Made by a program: the position numbers and the translations under genes. This document shows, in pieces, positions 8,090-15,189 of a DNA stretch of 15,189 nucleotides. Origin of the DNA: Chloroflexota bacterium (lineage in GTDB: Bacteria; Chloroflexota; Dehalococcoidia; UBA2247; RBG-13-53-26); NCBI GenBank assembly GCA_017885485.1, contig JAFNFZ010000276.1, positions 6,661 through 21,849 of the forward strand, read 5' to 3'. How positions within the stretch are numbered: the first letter of the stretch is position 1; every line of letters begins with the position of its first letter. The notes below the pieces were generated by a model. It had not been told where the DNA came from. It worked only from the letters and a program-made list of their open reading frames with translations, and did no database searches.

Positions 8090-8278
8090 TCAGACCGAAG
8101 CGGACTCGGCTTCGGCCGGCGTCTCCGCCGTTTCCTTCTTGTGTTTGGCGTGGGCCTTCTTCAGCGGTTTTATGAACGGCTCATCGGGGTGAAGCTGTGG
8201 CCTGTAGCCACGCTTGCCCAGCTTGCTGTGCTTGCTCCGGCTCTTCTTGGCCCCCTTCAGTTGAGATCTACCTGACAT
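8090..8278 (-). CDS. Small very basic hypothetical protein downstream of the decarboxylase beta subunit
   Basis: 62 aa, not recognised. Residues 1-49 are strongly basic (Lys, Arg, His: KKSRSKHSKLGKRGYR, KPLKKAHAKHKKE), and the last 13 residues are an acidic Ala/Glu tail. There is no membrane segment or Cys. It starts 25 bases after the oadB-like stop on the same strand, with GGGAGGAG upstream of the ATG at a slightly long spacing. Codons are high in G/C at third positions, like the neighbours, so it is probably a real gene transcribed with the decarboxylase cluster. Composition would suit binding of nucleic acid, ribosome or acidic membrane surface; this is inference only. Confidence 0.6.
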   Translation of the reverse strand: MSGRSQLKGAKKSRSKHSKLGKRGYRPQLHPDEPFIKPLKKAHAKHKKETAETPAEAESASV

Positions 8279-8303
8279 CTGTTACACACTCCTCCCACGC
8301 GGC

Positions 8304-9464
8304 CTAAATCATCTCCGGCACCAGGGATATCAACACACCGGCGGCAATGGCCGTGCCGATGACACCGGCCACATTCGGTCCCATGGCATGCATCAATATG
8401 AAATTGCTGGGGTCTTCCCTCTGGGCCTCCTTCTGACAGACCCGGGCTGCCATAGGCACGGCAGAGACTCCAGCGGCACCGATGATAGGATTGACCTTCC
8501 CTCGCGAGATCCAGTACATCAGCTTGCCCAACATGACACCGCCGGCGGTGGCAACCACGAAGGCGAAGGCCCCCAGCACGAATATCTTGATGACGTCCCA
8601 ATCAAGAAAGACCTCTGCCGTCATGGTGGACCCGACAGTGATCCCCAGGATGATGGTGACGATGTTCATCAGCTCATTCTGTGCTGCGTTTGACAGCCTC
8701 TCCACCACCAGGCACTCGCGCAACAGGTTGCCGAAGGCGAACATGCCGATCAAGGGCGCTGCATGAGGCACCAGCACACCAACCACAATGGCCATGATGA
8801 TGGGGAGCAGGATCTTTGCCAGCTTAGGAACAGGCCGAGGGGCGTATTCCATCCTGACCAGCCTCTCCTTCCTGGTGGTCAGCAGCCTGATCACCGGGGG
8901 CTGGAGCACCGGTACCAGGGCCATGTAGGAATAGGCAGCCACCGCCACCGGCCCGAGGATATCCTTGCCTCCCAGTTCCTGCATCTTGGTGGCCACGTAG
9001 ATGGTGGTCGGGCCATCGGCGCCGCCGATGATACCGATGGATGCGGCCTCCGTAAGGGCAAAGCCCAGGGCCACCGCTCCGGTGAGGGCCACGAAGACCC
9101 CAAGCTGGGCCGCGGCACCCAGAAGGAGGGTGTAGGGATAGTTCAACACCGGAGTGAAGTCGGTCAGGGCCCCCAATCCCAGGAAGATGAGCAGCGGAAT
9201 GATCTCGGTCCGCAGCAGATACTCGTGGAAGTAGTACAGAATGCCGCCGACTTCCTCCCCCTGGGGCACCTTGACTATCTCGCCAATGGGGAGGTTGGCC
9301 AGGATGATGCCACTGCCGATGCCCACCAGCAGGAGGGGCTCGAAGTTCCGCTTGATGCCCAGATAGAGGAGGACACAGCCGATGGCGATCATGGCCAGCA
9401 GCCGGGGGTCATCGCCTATCTCGGTGAAGCCCTCAAAGAGCTTGCTGAGACTATCCCATTCCAA
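8304..9464 (-). CDS. Sodium-ion-translocating decarboxylase, beta subunit (OadB/MmdB/GcdB family)
   Basis: Integral membrane subunit that couples decarboxylation of carboxybiotin to Na+ export. 386 aa, about ten hydrophobic segments. The functionally critical regions are intact: GGADGPTTIYVA (147-158) with D150, equivalent to Klebsiella OadB D203; AAYSYMALVPVLQPP (176-190) with the conserved Tyr; and NPIIGAAGVSAVPMAARV (325-342), where N325, G329, S334 and R341 correspond to N373, G377, S382 and R389. MGPNVAGVIGTAIAAG (361-376) is also typical. It follows the biotin-carrier gene after 20 bases. The substrate (oxaloacetate, methylmalonyl-CoA, glutaconyl-CoA or malonate) cannot be read from this subunit, since the alpha subunit sets it and is not in the window. 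Confidence 0.94.
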   Translation of the reverse strand: MEWDSLSKLFEGFTEIGDDPRLLAMIAIGCVLLYLGIKRNFEPLLLVGIGSGIILANLPIGEIVKVPQGEEVGGILYYFHEYLLRTEIIPLLIFLGLGALTDFTPVLNYPYTLLLGAAAQLGVFVALTGAVALGFALTEAASIGIIGGADGPTTIYVATKMQELGGKDILGPVAVAAYSYMALVPVLQPPVIRLLTTRKERLVRMEYAPRPVPKLAKILLPIIMAIVVGVLVPHAAPLIGMFAFGNLLRECLVVERLSNAAQNELMNIVTIILGITVGSTMTAEVFLDWDVIKIFVLGAFAFVVATAGGVMLGKLMYWISRGKVNPIIGAAGVSAVPMAARVCQKEAQREDPSNFILMHAMGPNVAGVIGTAIAAGVLISLVPEMI

Positions 9465-9484
9465 CTTGGTAGATTCCCCCTGCC

Positions 9485-9958
9485 CTATTCAAGCTCAACC
9501 AGGACTGTGCCGTGGACCACGCTCTGCCCCACGGCGACGCAGACCTTCTTGACCACCCCGTCGGCAGAAGCCATGATATTCAGCTCCATCTTCATGGACT
9601 CCAGGAGGCAGACCTCCTGCCCCCGGTGGATCCGGTCGCCGTCCTTGACCCTCACCGCCAGGACCACGCCGGGCATGGGAGCGGTGATGTCCTTGCCGCT
9701 GCCAGCGGCAGGCGCAGGCGCGGGCGGCGGACCCTTGGCCTGGTCCGGCACGGGCCTGGCGGCGACGGCAGGAGCGGGCGTCGGAACGAAAACCTTCGTA
9801 CCAGCCGCAACCGGTGCGGTCGATGATGGCGCCGCCTTCTCCACTTCGACCAGAAAGACCTGGCCATCAACAATGACCTCAACGGGAGAAGCGGCGAGAT
9901 CGCCTACCTCCACAGCATAGGGTCGGCCGTTGACGGTTATTCTGAACGTCTTCCCCAT
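9485..9958 (-). CDS. Biotin carrier subunit of a Na+-pumping decarboxylase (MmdC/GcdC-like)
   Basis: 157 aa. Carries the carboxyl group from the carboxyltransferase to the membrane beta subunit. Three parts: an N-terminal beta-rich region KTFRITVNGRPYAVEV (3-18), a flexible Pro/Ala linker (about 42-88), and a biotinyl domain (89-157) with ITAPMPGVVLAV and ESMKMELNI (120-128), where K123 is the biotinylated Lys. The Pro/Ala linker is typical of swinging carriers. Start ATG 9958 has AGGGAAGGTAGGG upstream; the frame runs open to 10015 but those residues lack carrier character. It overlaps the end of the gamma gene by 22 bases, indicating tight coupling. This is a separate carrier, not the alpha C-terminal domain found in Klebsiella OadA. 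Confidence 0.92.
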   Translation of the reverse strand: MGKTFRITVNGRPYAVEVGDLAASPVEVIVDGQVFLVEVEKAAPSSTAPVAAGTKVFVPTPAPAVAARPVPDQAKGPPPAPAPAAGSGKDITAPMPGVVLAVRVKDGDRIHRGQEVCLLESMKMELNIMASADGVVKKVCVAVGQSVVHGTVLVELE

Positions 9959-10329
9959 TTGTGCCCTACCTTCCCTCTGGAACGCATCTGCTGCTCCCTG
10001 CCAGCCGCAGCCCAAGTGCTGCCAGCAGCGGTCCCTGACGGTGGAACCGTTCCCATCAGTCCCTCCGAAGGAGCCAGTCTGTCTCTCTGCATCGACAATG
10101 CCAGGGCAACGGCCACAGCAGCTATGGTCGCTCCACCGGGCTCACCAGGGTCATCCGATCGACAAACCTCGGTGGCCGGTTCCCTGCCTGCCCCGTTGTT
10201 GTTGCGCTGGGAGAGCCTGACCACTACAATAGCCGAAACCATGAGGATGAACAGTCCGGTGAAGACCACCGCCATGCCCACCACCACCAGCAGTGCTGAA
10301 TCCAGGACTGCTTCAGTATCGATATTCAT
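9937..10329 (-). CDS. Decarboxylase gamma subunit (OadG family), single-span membrane protein
   Basis: 130 aa. Small subunit that anchors or assembles the decarboxylase. One membrane segment (about 12-38, LLVVVGMAVVFTGLFILMV), a polar linker, an ATIAAVAVALALS helix (67-79) and a terminal STWAAAGREQQMRSR (104-118) resembling the conserved W-x3-GR C-terminus of this family. The ATG at 10329 follows CGAGGAAGCC; the frame stays open upstream to 10503, but that stretch crosses the likely promoter and leader and does not resemble protein. First gene of gamma - biotin carrier - beta - small basic protein. The Arg/Gly-rich last residues overlap the next gene's start and may be shaped by that. Confidence 0.85.
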   Translation of the reverse strand: MNIDTEAVLDSALLVVVGMAVVFTGLFILMVSAIVVVRLSQRNNNGAGREPATEVCRSDDPGEPGGATIAAVAVALALSMQRDRLAPSEGLMGTVPPSGTAAGSTWAAAGREQQMRSRGKVGHKWGRRSE

Positions 10330-10441
10330 GGCTTCCTCGCGAGCCTGCTGCGCATCACGAAGGGAGCTACCGAAGCGGGAAGGTGTGGAGAGAAGTGATG
10401 AGTCTCCCTCACCGAGGGGACGGGCAGGCGTATCATACTGG
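10330..10441 (-). promoter_or_regulatory. Roughly 110-base structured leader before the decarboxylase gamma gene
   Basis: Between the proposed start point and the ATG, the minus-strand transcript contains AGGGAG (10409-10404), CATCAC (10400-10395), CTCCCT (10366-10361) and GTGATG (10358-10353). The first pairs with the third and the second with the fourth, an H-type pseudoknot order. The final bases GGCTCGCGAGGAAGCC (10345-10330) can fold with GGCT pairing AGCC, enclosing the GAGGAA ribosome-binding site next to the ATG. I recognise no known riboswitch class. Confidence 0.3.
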
Positions 10442-10447
10442 CTATGG

Positions 10448-10476
10448 ATTCTACATGGTTTGAGAATCATTGGCAA
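10448..10476 (-). promoter_or_regulatory. Promoter candidate for the decarboxylase cluster
   Basis: On the minus strand, TTGCCA (10476-10471) and TAGAAT (10453-10448) each match consensus at 5/6 and are separated by exactly 17 bases. Transcription would start near 10441. The cluster can therefore be expressed independently of the DUF6125-like gene upstream. Confidence 0.6.
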
Positions 10477-10544
10477 TTCCGAGCACGGGGGAAATGCCCT
10501 CAATCGTCAGAACATCCGTTCGGCACCGGTAAGACACGGGCCGC

Positions 10545-11099
10545 CTATCCCTCCAACTTGAACTCCCACTGGCAGTGGACTTCATCCCGGCTCGTTCGAG
10601 GAGGGAGTTTCAGGGGGGTAACCCTGATCCGCGGGTTTATGGTATGAGCCCGCAATGCAATGAGCTCGGTCTCGATCTGGCCGCAAATGCGGCGCTCCCT
10701 CCCCTCTCCCTCGTTCTCCAGGGCCAGGAGCGTGGGGCATCGAGTCACCGTCCAGATCCCGTGGTTGGCGTTCTTCAGCTCAAGACGATGCTCCAGATTC
10801 CACGTCCAGGGACTCATCTGCAGGGCCTTGATCAATGCCGCCACGTCGGTGTTTTCGATTCTGAACAGCTTGCGGGTCACCTCCACATCATGAACCTCCA
10901 TCCTGTCCCACACCATCCGGTCGCAGACAAAGGCCATATCATCACCCGCTTTCTCCTTTGCGGCAAGATACCAGGTGCCGTCCAGCTTACGAATATACGC
11001 GGCATAGGTCTTGAGGGCCTCCAACAGGAGACCCTTAGAGAAGTCGGCATAGGTCAGGTCGGGATTGAACTCCCCACTGTAGTCGTTCAACTCTTTCAT
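10545..11099 (-). CDS. DUF6125-like conserved hypothetical protein
   Basis: 184 aa, cytosolic, no signal or membrane segment. It resembles a family I recall as DUF6125, common in anaerobes such as Dehalococcoidia and Desulfobacterota and distantly related to L-2-amino-thiazoline-4-carboxylic acid hydrolase-like proteins. Hallmarks: an N-terminal ELNDYSGEFNPDL (3-15), LDGTWYLAAKEKAG (39-52), a WDRMEVHDVE helix, ALQMSPWTWNLEHRLEL (92-108), VTRCPTLLALENEGEGRERRICGQIE (118-143) and the end LKLPPRTSRDEVHCQWEF. The spaced C121, C139 and C176 could be functional. No reaction is known to me. Start ATG 11099 has AGGAGG seven bases upstream. It is divergent from the SnoaL-sirtuin operon and about 70 bases upstream of the decarboxylase promoter. 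Confidence 0.75.
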   Translation of the reverse strand: MKELNDYSGEFNPDLTYADFSKGLLLEALKTYAAYIRKLDGTWYLAAKEKAGDDMAFVCDRMVWDRMEVHDVEVTRKLFRIENTDVAALIKALQMSPWTWNLEHRLELKNANHGIWTVTRCPTLLALENEGEGRERRICGQIETELIALRAHTINPRIRVTPLKLPPRTSRDEVHCQWEFKLEG

Positions 11100-11123
11100 A
11101 ATCAAGCCTCCTCACGGTGAAAC

Positions 11124-11153
11124 AGCATACCTTACGGCGAAGAGCACGGGCAA
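11124..11153 (-). promoter_or_regulatory. Candidate promoter for the DUF6125-like gene
   Basis: On the minus strand, TTGCCC (11153-11148) and TATGCT (11129-11124) are 18 bases apart, with a start near 11117. The -35 box lies inside one arm of the inverted repeat at 11148-11190. Confidence 0.4.
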
Positions 11154-11190
11154 ACCGGCTGGGCCAAACCAGAGTCAAAGGGGTTTGCCC
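11148..11190. repeat. 9-bp inverted repeat spanning divergent promoters
   Basis: GGGCAAACC (11148-11156) and GGTTTGCCC (11182-11190) are perfect inverted arms 25 bases apart. Each arm contains the TTGCCC -35 box of one divergent promoter. A third TTGCCCG copy occurs at 11236-11230 within a palindrome. A regulator binding both arms would control both directions. Confidence 0.55.
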
Positions 11191-11213
11191 GCCAGCCCGG
11201 CCATGCCTATACT
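11185..11213 (+). promoter_or_regulatory. Promoter candidate for the SnoaL-sirtuin-ABC operon
   Basis: TTGCCC (11185-11190) and TATACT (11208-11213) are separated by 17 bases. Transcription would start near 11220, about 48 bases before the ATG at 11268. The -10 box is 5/6. Confidence 0.5.
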
Positions 11214-11225
11214 CATAGAGGACAA

Positions 11226-11237
11226 CTTGCGGGCAAG
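11226..11237. promoter_or_regulatory. Short palindrome just after the predicted start point, possible operator
   Basis: CTTGC-GG-GCAAG is a 12-base palindrome at about +6 to +17 of the proposed transcript. It contains the same TTGCCCG core (minus strand) as the inverted repeat upstream. Confidence 0.35.
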
Positions 11238-11267
11238 ACAGCGACTCACGGAAGGGAGGGTATGCTC

Positions 11268-11723
11268 ATGAGCCAGGCAGATCTCAAAGCCAGAATGCAA
11301 ACCCTGGAGGATATCGAGTCCATTAAGAGACTGAAAAGCAAGTACTGGCGTTGCCTCGACAGAAAGCTGTGGCGTGAGCTGGCCGAGTGCTTCGCCAGAG
11401 GGGCGACAGCAGACTATGGGCCGCGCCTCCAGTTCAAAGGGAGGAAGGCCATAGTCGACTTCCTGAAGCAGTCCCTCGGCCCAGACTCTGTGACCACCTT
11501 TCACATGGGCCACAACGCCGAGATCGAGATAACCGGCGAGGGCAAAGCCAGAGGCAGATGGGTCTTGAATGACTACTTCATCGTGCAGCCAAACACCAGA
11601 AGAAGGGGCTGGGGCTTCTACGATGATGAATACGTTAAAGAGGACAGCCGGTGGAAGAAGAAGAGCACCAGGATGACCACCATCCTGGAAGAGTGGGAGC
11701 CGGCCAGGGGACAGAAGGAGTAG
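11268..11723 (+). CDS. SnoaL-like (NTF2-fold) protein, possible dehydratase or isomerase
   Basis: 151 aa, one alpha+beta-barrel domain of the SnoaL_4/NTF2 type. SIKRLKSKYWRCLDRKLWRELAECFA (18-43) is the characteristic helix pair, followed by the sheet strands. Y26, D31, H79 and D102 have the same relative spacing as the active-site residues I remember from the bile-acid dehydratase BaiE (Y30, D35, H83, D106), so a catalytic pocket is plausible. The substrate is unknown; this fold also serves as a non-enzymatic binder. ATG 11268 is preferred over ATG 11262 because GGGAGGG then has proper spacing. First gene of an operon with the sirtuin, whose start is 29 bases downstream. Confidence 0.82.
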   Translation: MSQADLKARMQTLEDIESIKRLKSKYWRCLDRKLWRELAECFARGATADYGPRLQFKGRKAIVDFLKQSLGPDSVTTFHMGHNAEIEITGEGKARGRWVLNDYFIVQPNTRRRGWGFYDDEYVKEDSRWKKKSTRMTTILEEWEPARGQKE

Positions 11724-11752
11724 AGGCGAGTACGGGGGAGGCCGCACAAAAC

Positions 11753-12457
11753 GTGGTCGTATCGGACCTGAGCAAGCGCATCGACACCCTGGCCAGATGG
11801 ATGTTTGAGGCCAAACACCTGGTGGTCTTCACCGGCGCCGGCATCAGCACGGAGTCGGGCCTGCCCGACTTCCGGGGTCCGGATGGCATTTGGACCAGAC
11901 AGGCCAAGGGGCTGCCCACAGAAACAAGGGACTTCTCCACCGCGGAGCCGAACTCGGGCCACATGGCCATTCTTGAACTGCAGAAGCTGGACAAACTGGC
12001 CTTCCTCATCTCTCAGAACGTAGATAACCTCCACCTGAAATCGGGTATACGCCCCGATCTAATAGCAGAACTGCACGGCAACGTCACCAAGCTGCGGTGC
12101 GGCAACTGCGAGTTTCTGATGGACAATTTCGGTGACCAGATGCCCTGTCCCATCTGCGGTGGCCGGATGGCCTCCAGCGTGGTCAACTTCGGCCAGTCGC
12201 TGCCCCAGAAGGACCTGGCTGACTCATACGGGCACGCCCGGAGGGCCGACCTCTTCCTGGTGGTCGGCTCCAGCCTGGTGGTGACACCGGCGGCAGACAT
12301 GCCCAGAGCGGCCCTCGAGGCCGGCGCCCGCTTGGCGATCATCAACCAGGGTGAAACACCGCTGGACCGGGGAGCCCACCTGCGTTTCCACGAAGGCATA
12401 GGCGAAGTGCTGCCGCCGGCCGTGGCATCGTTGAAGAGGATGATGGAAGCCTCTTAA
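11753..12457 (+). CDS. Sir2-family NAD-dependent protein deacylase (sirtuin)
   Basis: Removes acyl groups from lysines using NAD+. 234 aa from a GTG start (SD GGGGGAGG, 11 bases before). Motifs in order: FTGAGISTESGLPDFRGPDGIW (26-47), SQNVDNLH (87-94), catalytic H108 in ELHGN, zinc ligands C116, C119, C132, C135, VVNFGQSLP (143-151), VVGSSLVVTPAADMP (170-184), IINQGE (196-201). DFRGPDGIW and SQNVDNLHLKSG recall SIRT6/SIRT7-type (class IV) sirtuins more than the CobB/SIRT5 group, and the Tyr/Arg pair for succinyl-lysine is not evident. Asn92 replaces the usual Gly in QNxDGLH. The frame is open back to 11651 inside the preceding gene, but that extension is compositionally unlike a sirtuin. The ABC ATPase starts 22 bases after it. 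Confidence 0.93.
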   Translation: MVVSDLSKRIDTLARWMFEAKHLVVFTGAGISTESGLPDFRGPDGIWTRQAKGLPTETRDFSTAEPNSGHMAILELQKLDKLAFLISQNVDNLHLKSGIRPDLIAELHGNVTKLRCGNCEFLMDNFGDQMPCPICGGRMASSVVNFGQSLPQKDLADSYGHARRADLFLVVGSSLVVTPAADMPRAALEAGARLAIINQGETPLDRGAHLRFHEGIGEVLPPAVASLKRMMEAS

Positions 12458-12479
12458 CTGGGCAAGGGCTTCGGACAAG

Positions 12480-13369
<890 letters not shown>

Positions 13370-13370
<1 letters not shown>

Positions 13371-14581
13371 TGAGCAAGACACTGACAATACTGAAACATG
13401 AGCTCAGACAGACTCTGAAGCGGAGGACCTTCATTCTGGTGACCCTGTCTATTCCGCTGCTTCTGTTGATAGGGTATGGAATATACCAGGGTGTGCAGCA
13501 CTGGACGAAGCCGAGCGAGCCAGAGCAGAGAACAGTAGGTTACGTGGACCAGGTGGGGATTTTCGCAGAGTACATCACCCAGGGCTCCATCAGCTTCGTT
13601 TCGTATGGCAGCGACGAAGAAGCCAGGGGGGGCCTCCTGGCAGACGATGTGGATGAATACTTCGTTATTCCAGAGGACTACCTGTCGACCGGTGTCATTC
13701 ACAGGTTCACGCAGAAGAGTGAGATGGAGGTGCCCGGCACAATCCAGAGGGCCATTCAGGACTTCCTGCTCTCGAATCTACTGGCCGACGACATCGGCTC
13801 CGAACTCCTCGAAAGAGCGAAGGCGCCCATGTATCTCAACACAGTGCAACTGGATGAGAGCGGTGAGATCACCGAGGAGAGTGAATTCAGCAGGTACTTC
13901 CTTCCCGTCATCTTCGGGATGCTGTTTGTCTTCGCCATTTTCCTCACATCAGGATTTCTCCTCCAGAGCGTCAGCGAAGAGAAAGAGAACAGAGTCATTG
14001 AGATCATCCTGTCGTCAGTATCATCGAGACAGCTACTGGCCGGCAAGGTGCTGGGGCTCGGCGTCGCCGGTCTCGCCCAGATCACTATCTGGCTGGTGGC
14101 CATCAAGGTCTTCGCCGAAGTAGCCTCGGTCAACATCCCGATATTGAGCGACCTGTCAATCAGCCCTGGCTTCATAGCAGTGGGGTTGGGCTACTTCATT
14201 CTGGGTTACCTTTTCTTCGCCGCCCTTTTTGCCGGGATCGGTTCGCTGGGCTCAACGGCAAGAGAGTCGCAGGGCCTTTCCGGCATTCTGGTGATGCCGG
14301 CGGTGGTGCCACTCTGGCTCAACTACTTCATCATCAACGACCCCGATGGAATGCTTGCCCGTGTGCTGACTTTCGTTCCCCTGACTGCCCCGATAGCGGC
14401 CATGATGAGGCTCTCCAGGGACGGTATATCGAGCCTGGAAGTAGCGCTGAGCCTGCTGCTCCTGGCTGCGGCGGTGGTCTTCACACTGTGGATGGCCTCG
14501 AAGGTCTTCCGGGCGTTTCTCCTCATGTACGGAAAGTCCCCCGGCTTGAAGGAGATACTGCGAACCCTGAGGGCCGCCTAG
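13370..14581 (+). CDS. ABC-2 type transporter permease (NatB-like)
   Basis: 403 aa membrane partner of the ATPase before it (TGATG overlap). Topology: an N-terminal span (19-40), a large extracytoplasmic domain (about 45-172), then spans near 176-200, 222-250, 264-292, 303-322 and 355-385. SEEKENRVIEIILSSVSS (202-219) is the conserved cytoplasmic coupling segment of NatB/ABC-2 exporters (EEKENR...E...SS), and GSTARESQGLSGILVMPAVVP follows in the usual place. It is a full-length half transporter, probably acting as a homodimer with two ATPases. The substrate is unknown. Last clear member of the SnoaL - sirtuin - ABC operon. Confidence 0.93.
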
Positions 14582-14643
14582 TTCACCGCTACTCAACCGC
14601 TGATGGTTGGTCTCCAGTGCTGTTTTCGTGCTAGGATGTATCT

Positions 14644-15189
14644 ATGAGACTGGGTGCTTTCGAAATCAAAGAACCTGTACCCCAACTGAAGAACCTTCAA
14701 GCTCTGGCCGTCCTCCGGCCCTGGGTGGACGTGGGAAACGTGGGCAGCCTGACCCTGTCCGGCCTGGAGGCCCACTTCAAGGCCACAGAGCTGGCCAGGC
14801 TGGCCAAGCCGGGGAACTTCTTTGATTTCACCCGCTATCGCCCCACCCTGTATCTTGAGAATGATCGCCGAGAGGTCTGGATCCCCAACACCACCGTCAC
14901 CTATGGCAGATCGGAAAGCGGCACCGACTTCCTATTCCTGCGGCTTCTGGAGCCCCATATGCTGGCCGAGATCTATATTGACTCCGTCCTGCGGATCCTA
15001 AAGAGGATGGGGGTGAAGAGATACCTGCTGCTGGGCTCAATGTACGACATGGTGCCCTACACCAGACCGCTGTTGATAACGGGAACAGTAAGCAACCTGA
15101 AGCTGCAGAACGAGCTGGAAACAGTCAGGGTAGTACCCAGCGACTACGTGGGCCCGACCACCATCGCCTTCCTCATCTCTCAGAAGGCC
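14644..15189 (+). CDS. PAC2 family protein (proteasome assembly chaperone-like), C-terminus outside window
   Basis: 182 codons visible, open at the window end; family members are about 250-300 aa. Recognisable features: VDVGNVGSLTLSGLEAHF (28-45), RLAKPGNFFDFTRYRP (52-67) and DSVLRILKRMGVKRYLLLGS (113-132) followed by MYDMVPYTRP, the core of the PAC2 fold (Pfam PF09754). PAC2 relatives assist 20S proteasome assembly in eukaryotes; most bacterial ones have no assigned function. Start ATG 14644 has CTAGGA upstream. The gap to the permease is 62 bases, so it may be read through from that operon or have its own promoter; none is convincing. Confidence 0.85.
   Translation, partial: MRLGAFEIKEPVPQLKNLQALAVLRPWVDVGNVGSLTLSGLEAHFKATELARLAKPGNFFDFTRYRPTLYLENDRREVWIPNTTVTYGRSESGTDFLFLRLLEPHMLAEIYIDSVLRILKRMGVKRYLLLGSMYDMVPYTRPLLITGTVSNLKLQNELETVRVVPSDYVGPTTIAFLISQKA

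Noticed and set aside
8077..8090. Hairpin AGCCC-CTCC-GGGCT between the convergent radical SAM and small basic genes
   Set aside because: Only a 5-bp stem and no T tract; too weak to call a terminator.
8763..9920. Long open frame (385 codons) on the plus strand opposite the beta and biotin-carrier genes
   Set aside because: Antisense shadow. It is rich in His/Gly/Asp/Gln with no fold, and the minus-strand frames are unmistakable membrane and biotinyl proteins.
10330..10503. N-terminal extension of the gamma subunit
   Set aside because: It spans the promoter and leader, and family members begin just before the membrane segment.
11651..11752. N-terminal extension of the sirtuin into the preceding gene
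   Set aside because: Sequence such as EEEEHQDDHHPGR is an out-of-frame reading of the SnoaL-like gene; GTG 11753 has an RBS.
14594..14609. Hairpin CAACC-GCTGAT-GGTTG after the permease
   Set aside because: Five base pairs, with TTTT about 14 bases away; not convincing as a terminator.

Overview
The window is a gene-dense stretch of a bacterial chromosome. It holds 18 protein genes, the first and last cut by the window edges, with short gaps, Shine-Dalgarno-led starts and frequent small overlaps. Coding DNA is moderately GC-rich and uses many AGG/AGA arginine and ATA isoleucine codons. No rRNA, tRNA, insertion sequence, phage gene or CRISPR array is visible. The gene set (electron transfer flavoprotein, Na+-translocating decarboxylase subunits, a PflX-type radical SAM protein, a DUF6125-like protein, a PAC2 protein) suggests an anaerobic or syntrophic bacterium. 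An uncultured Chloroflexota/Dehalococcoidia-type lineage is my best guess, from recalled similarity and not from a search.

Layout. (1) 1-2305, minus strand: aroH - aroF - ribF. These are chorismate mutase and DAHP synthase of aromatic amino acid synthesis, then the bifunctional FAD-forming enzyme. (2) 2448-4666, plus strand: a promoter with a perfect -35 box, etfB, a small unrecognised ORF, etfA, and a strong 13-bp terminator hairpin. (3) 4694-6766, minus: an EF-G-like translational GTPase of the EF-G2 branch. (4) 6980-8005, plus: a PflX/COG1313 radical SAM protein. (5) 8090-10329, minus: a Na+-pump decarboxylase cluster in the order gamma, biotin carrier, beta, then a tiny very basic protein. 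The carboxyltransferase (alpha) subunit is absent. (6) 10545-11099, minus: a DUF6125-like protein. (7) 11268-14581, plus: a SnoaL-like protein, a sirtuin, and an ABC exporter ATPase/permease pair, apparently one operon. It is divergent from the DUF6125-like gene across a region with a striking inverted repeat. (8) 14644 to the end, plus: a PAC2-family protein, incomplete.

How the genes work together. ETF and the decarboxylase subunits both belong to energy metabolism. ETF shuttles electrons from acyl-CoA or similar dehydrogenases, and the Oad/Mmd-type membrane complex would turn decarboxylation of a carboxybiotin-linked acid into a sodium gradient. Both lack their substrate-specific partner here, which must be encoded elsewhere. 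RibF makes the FAD that ETF needs, although it is in a separate transcription unit. There is no classical defence or mobile system.

The points most worth a second look are: a Ser in place of the near-invariant Arg in the DAHP synthase KPRT motif; two small unannotated-looking genes (between etfB and etfA, and at the end of the decarboxylase cluster); a structured leader before the decarboxylase cluster; and an inverted repeat covering both -35 boxes of a divergent promoter pair.
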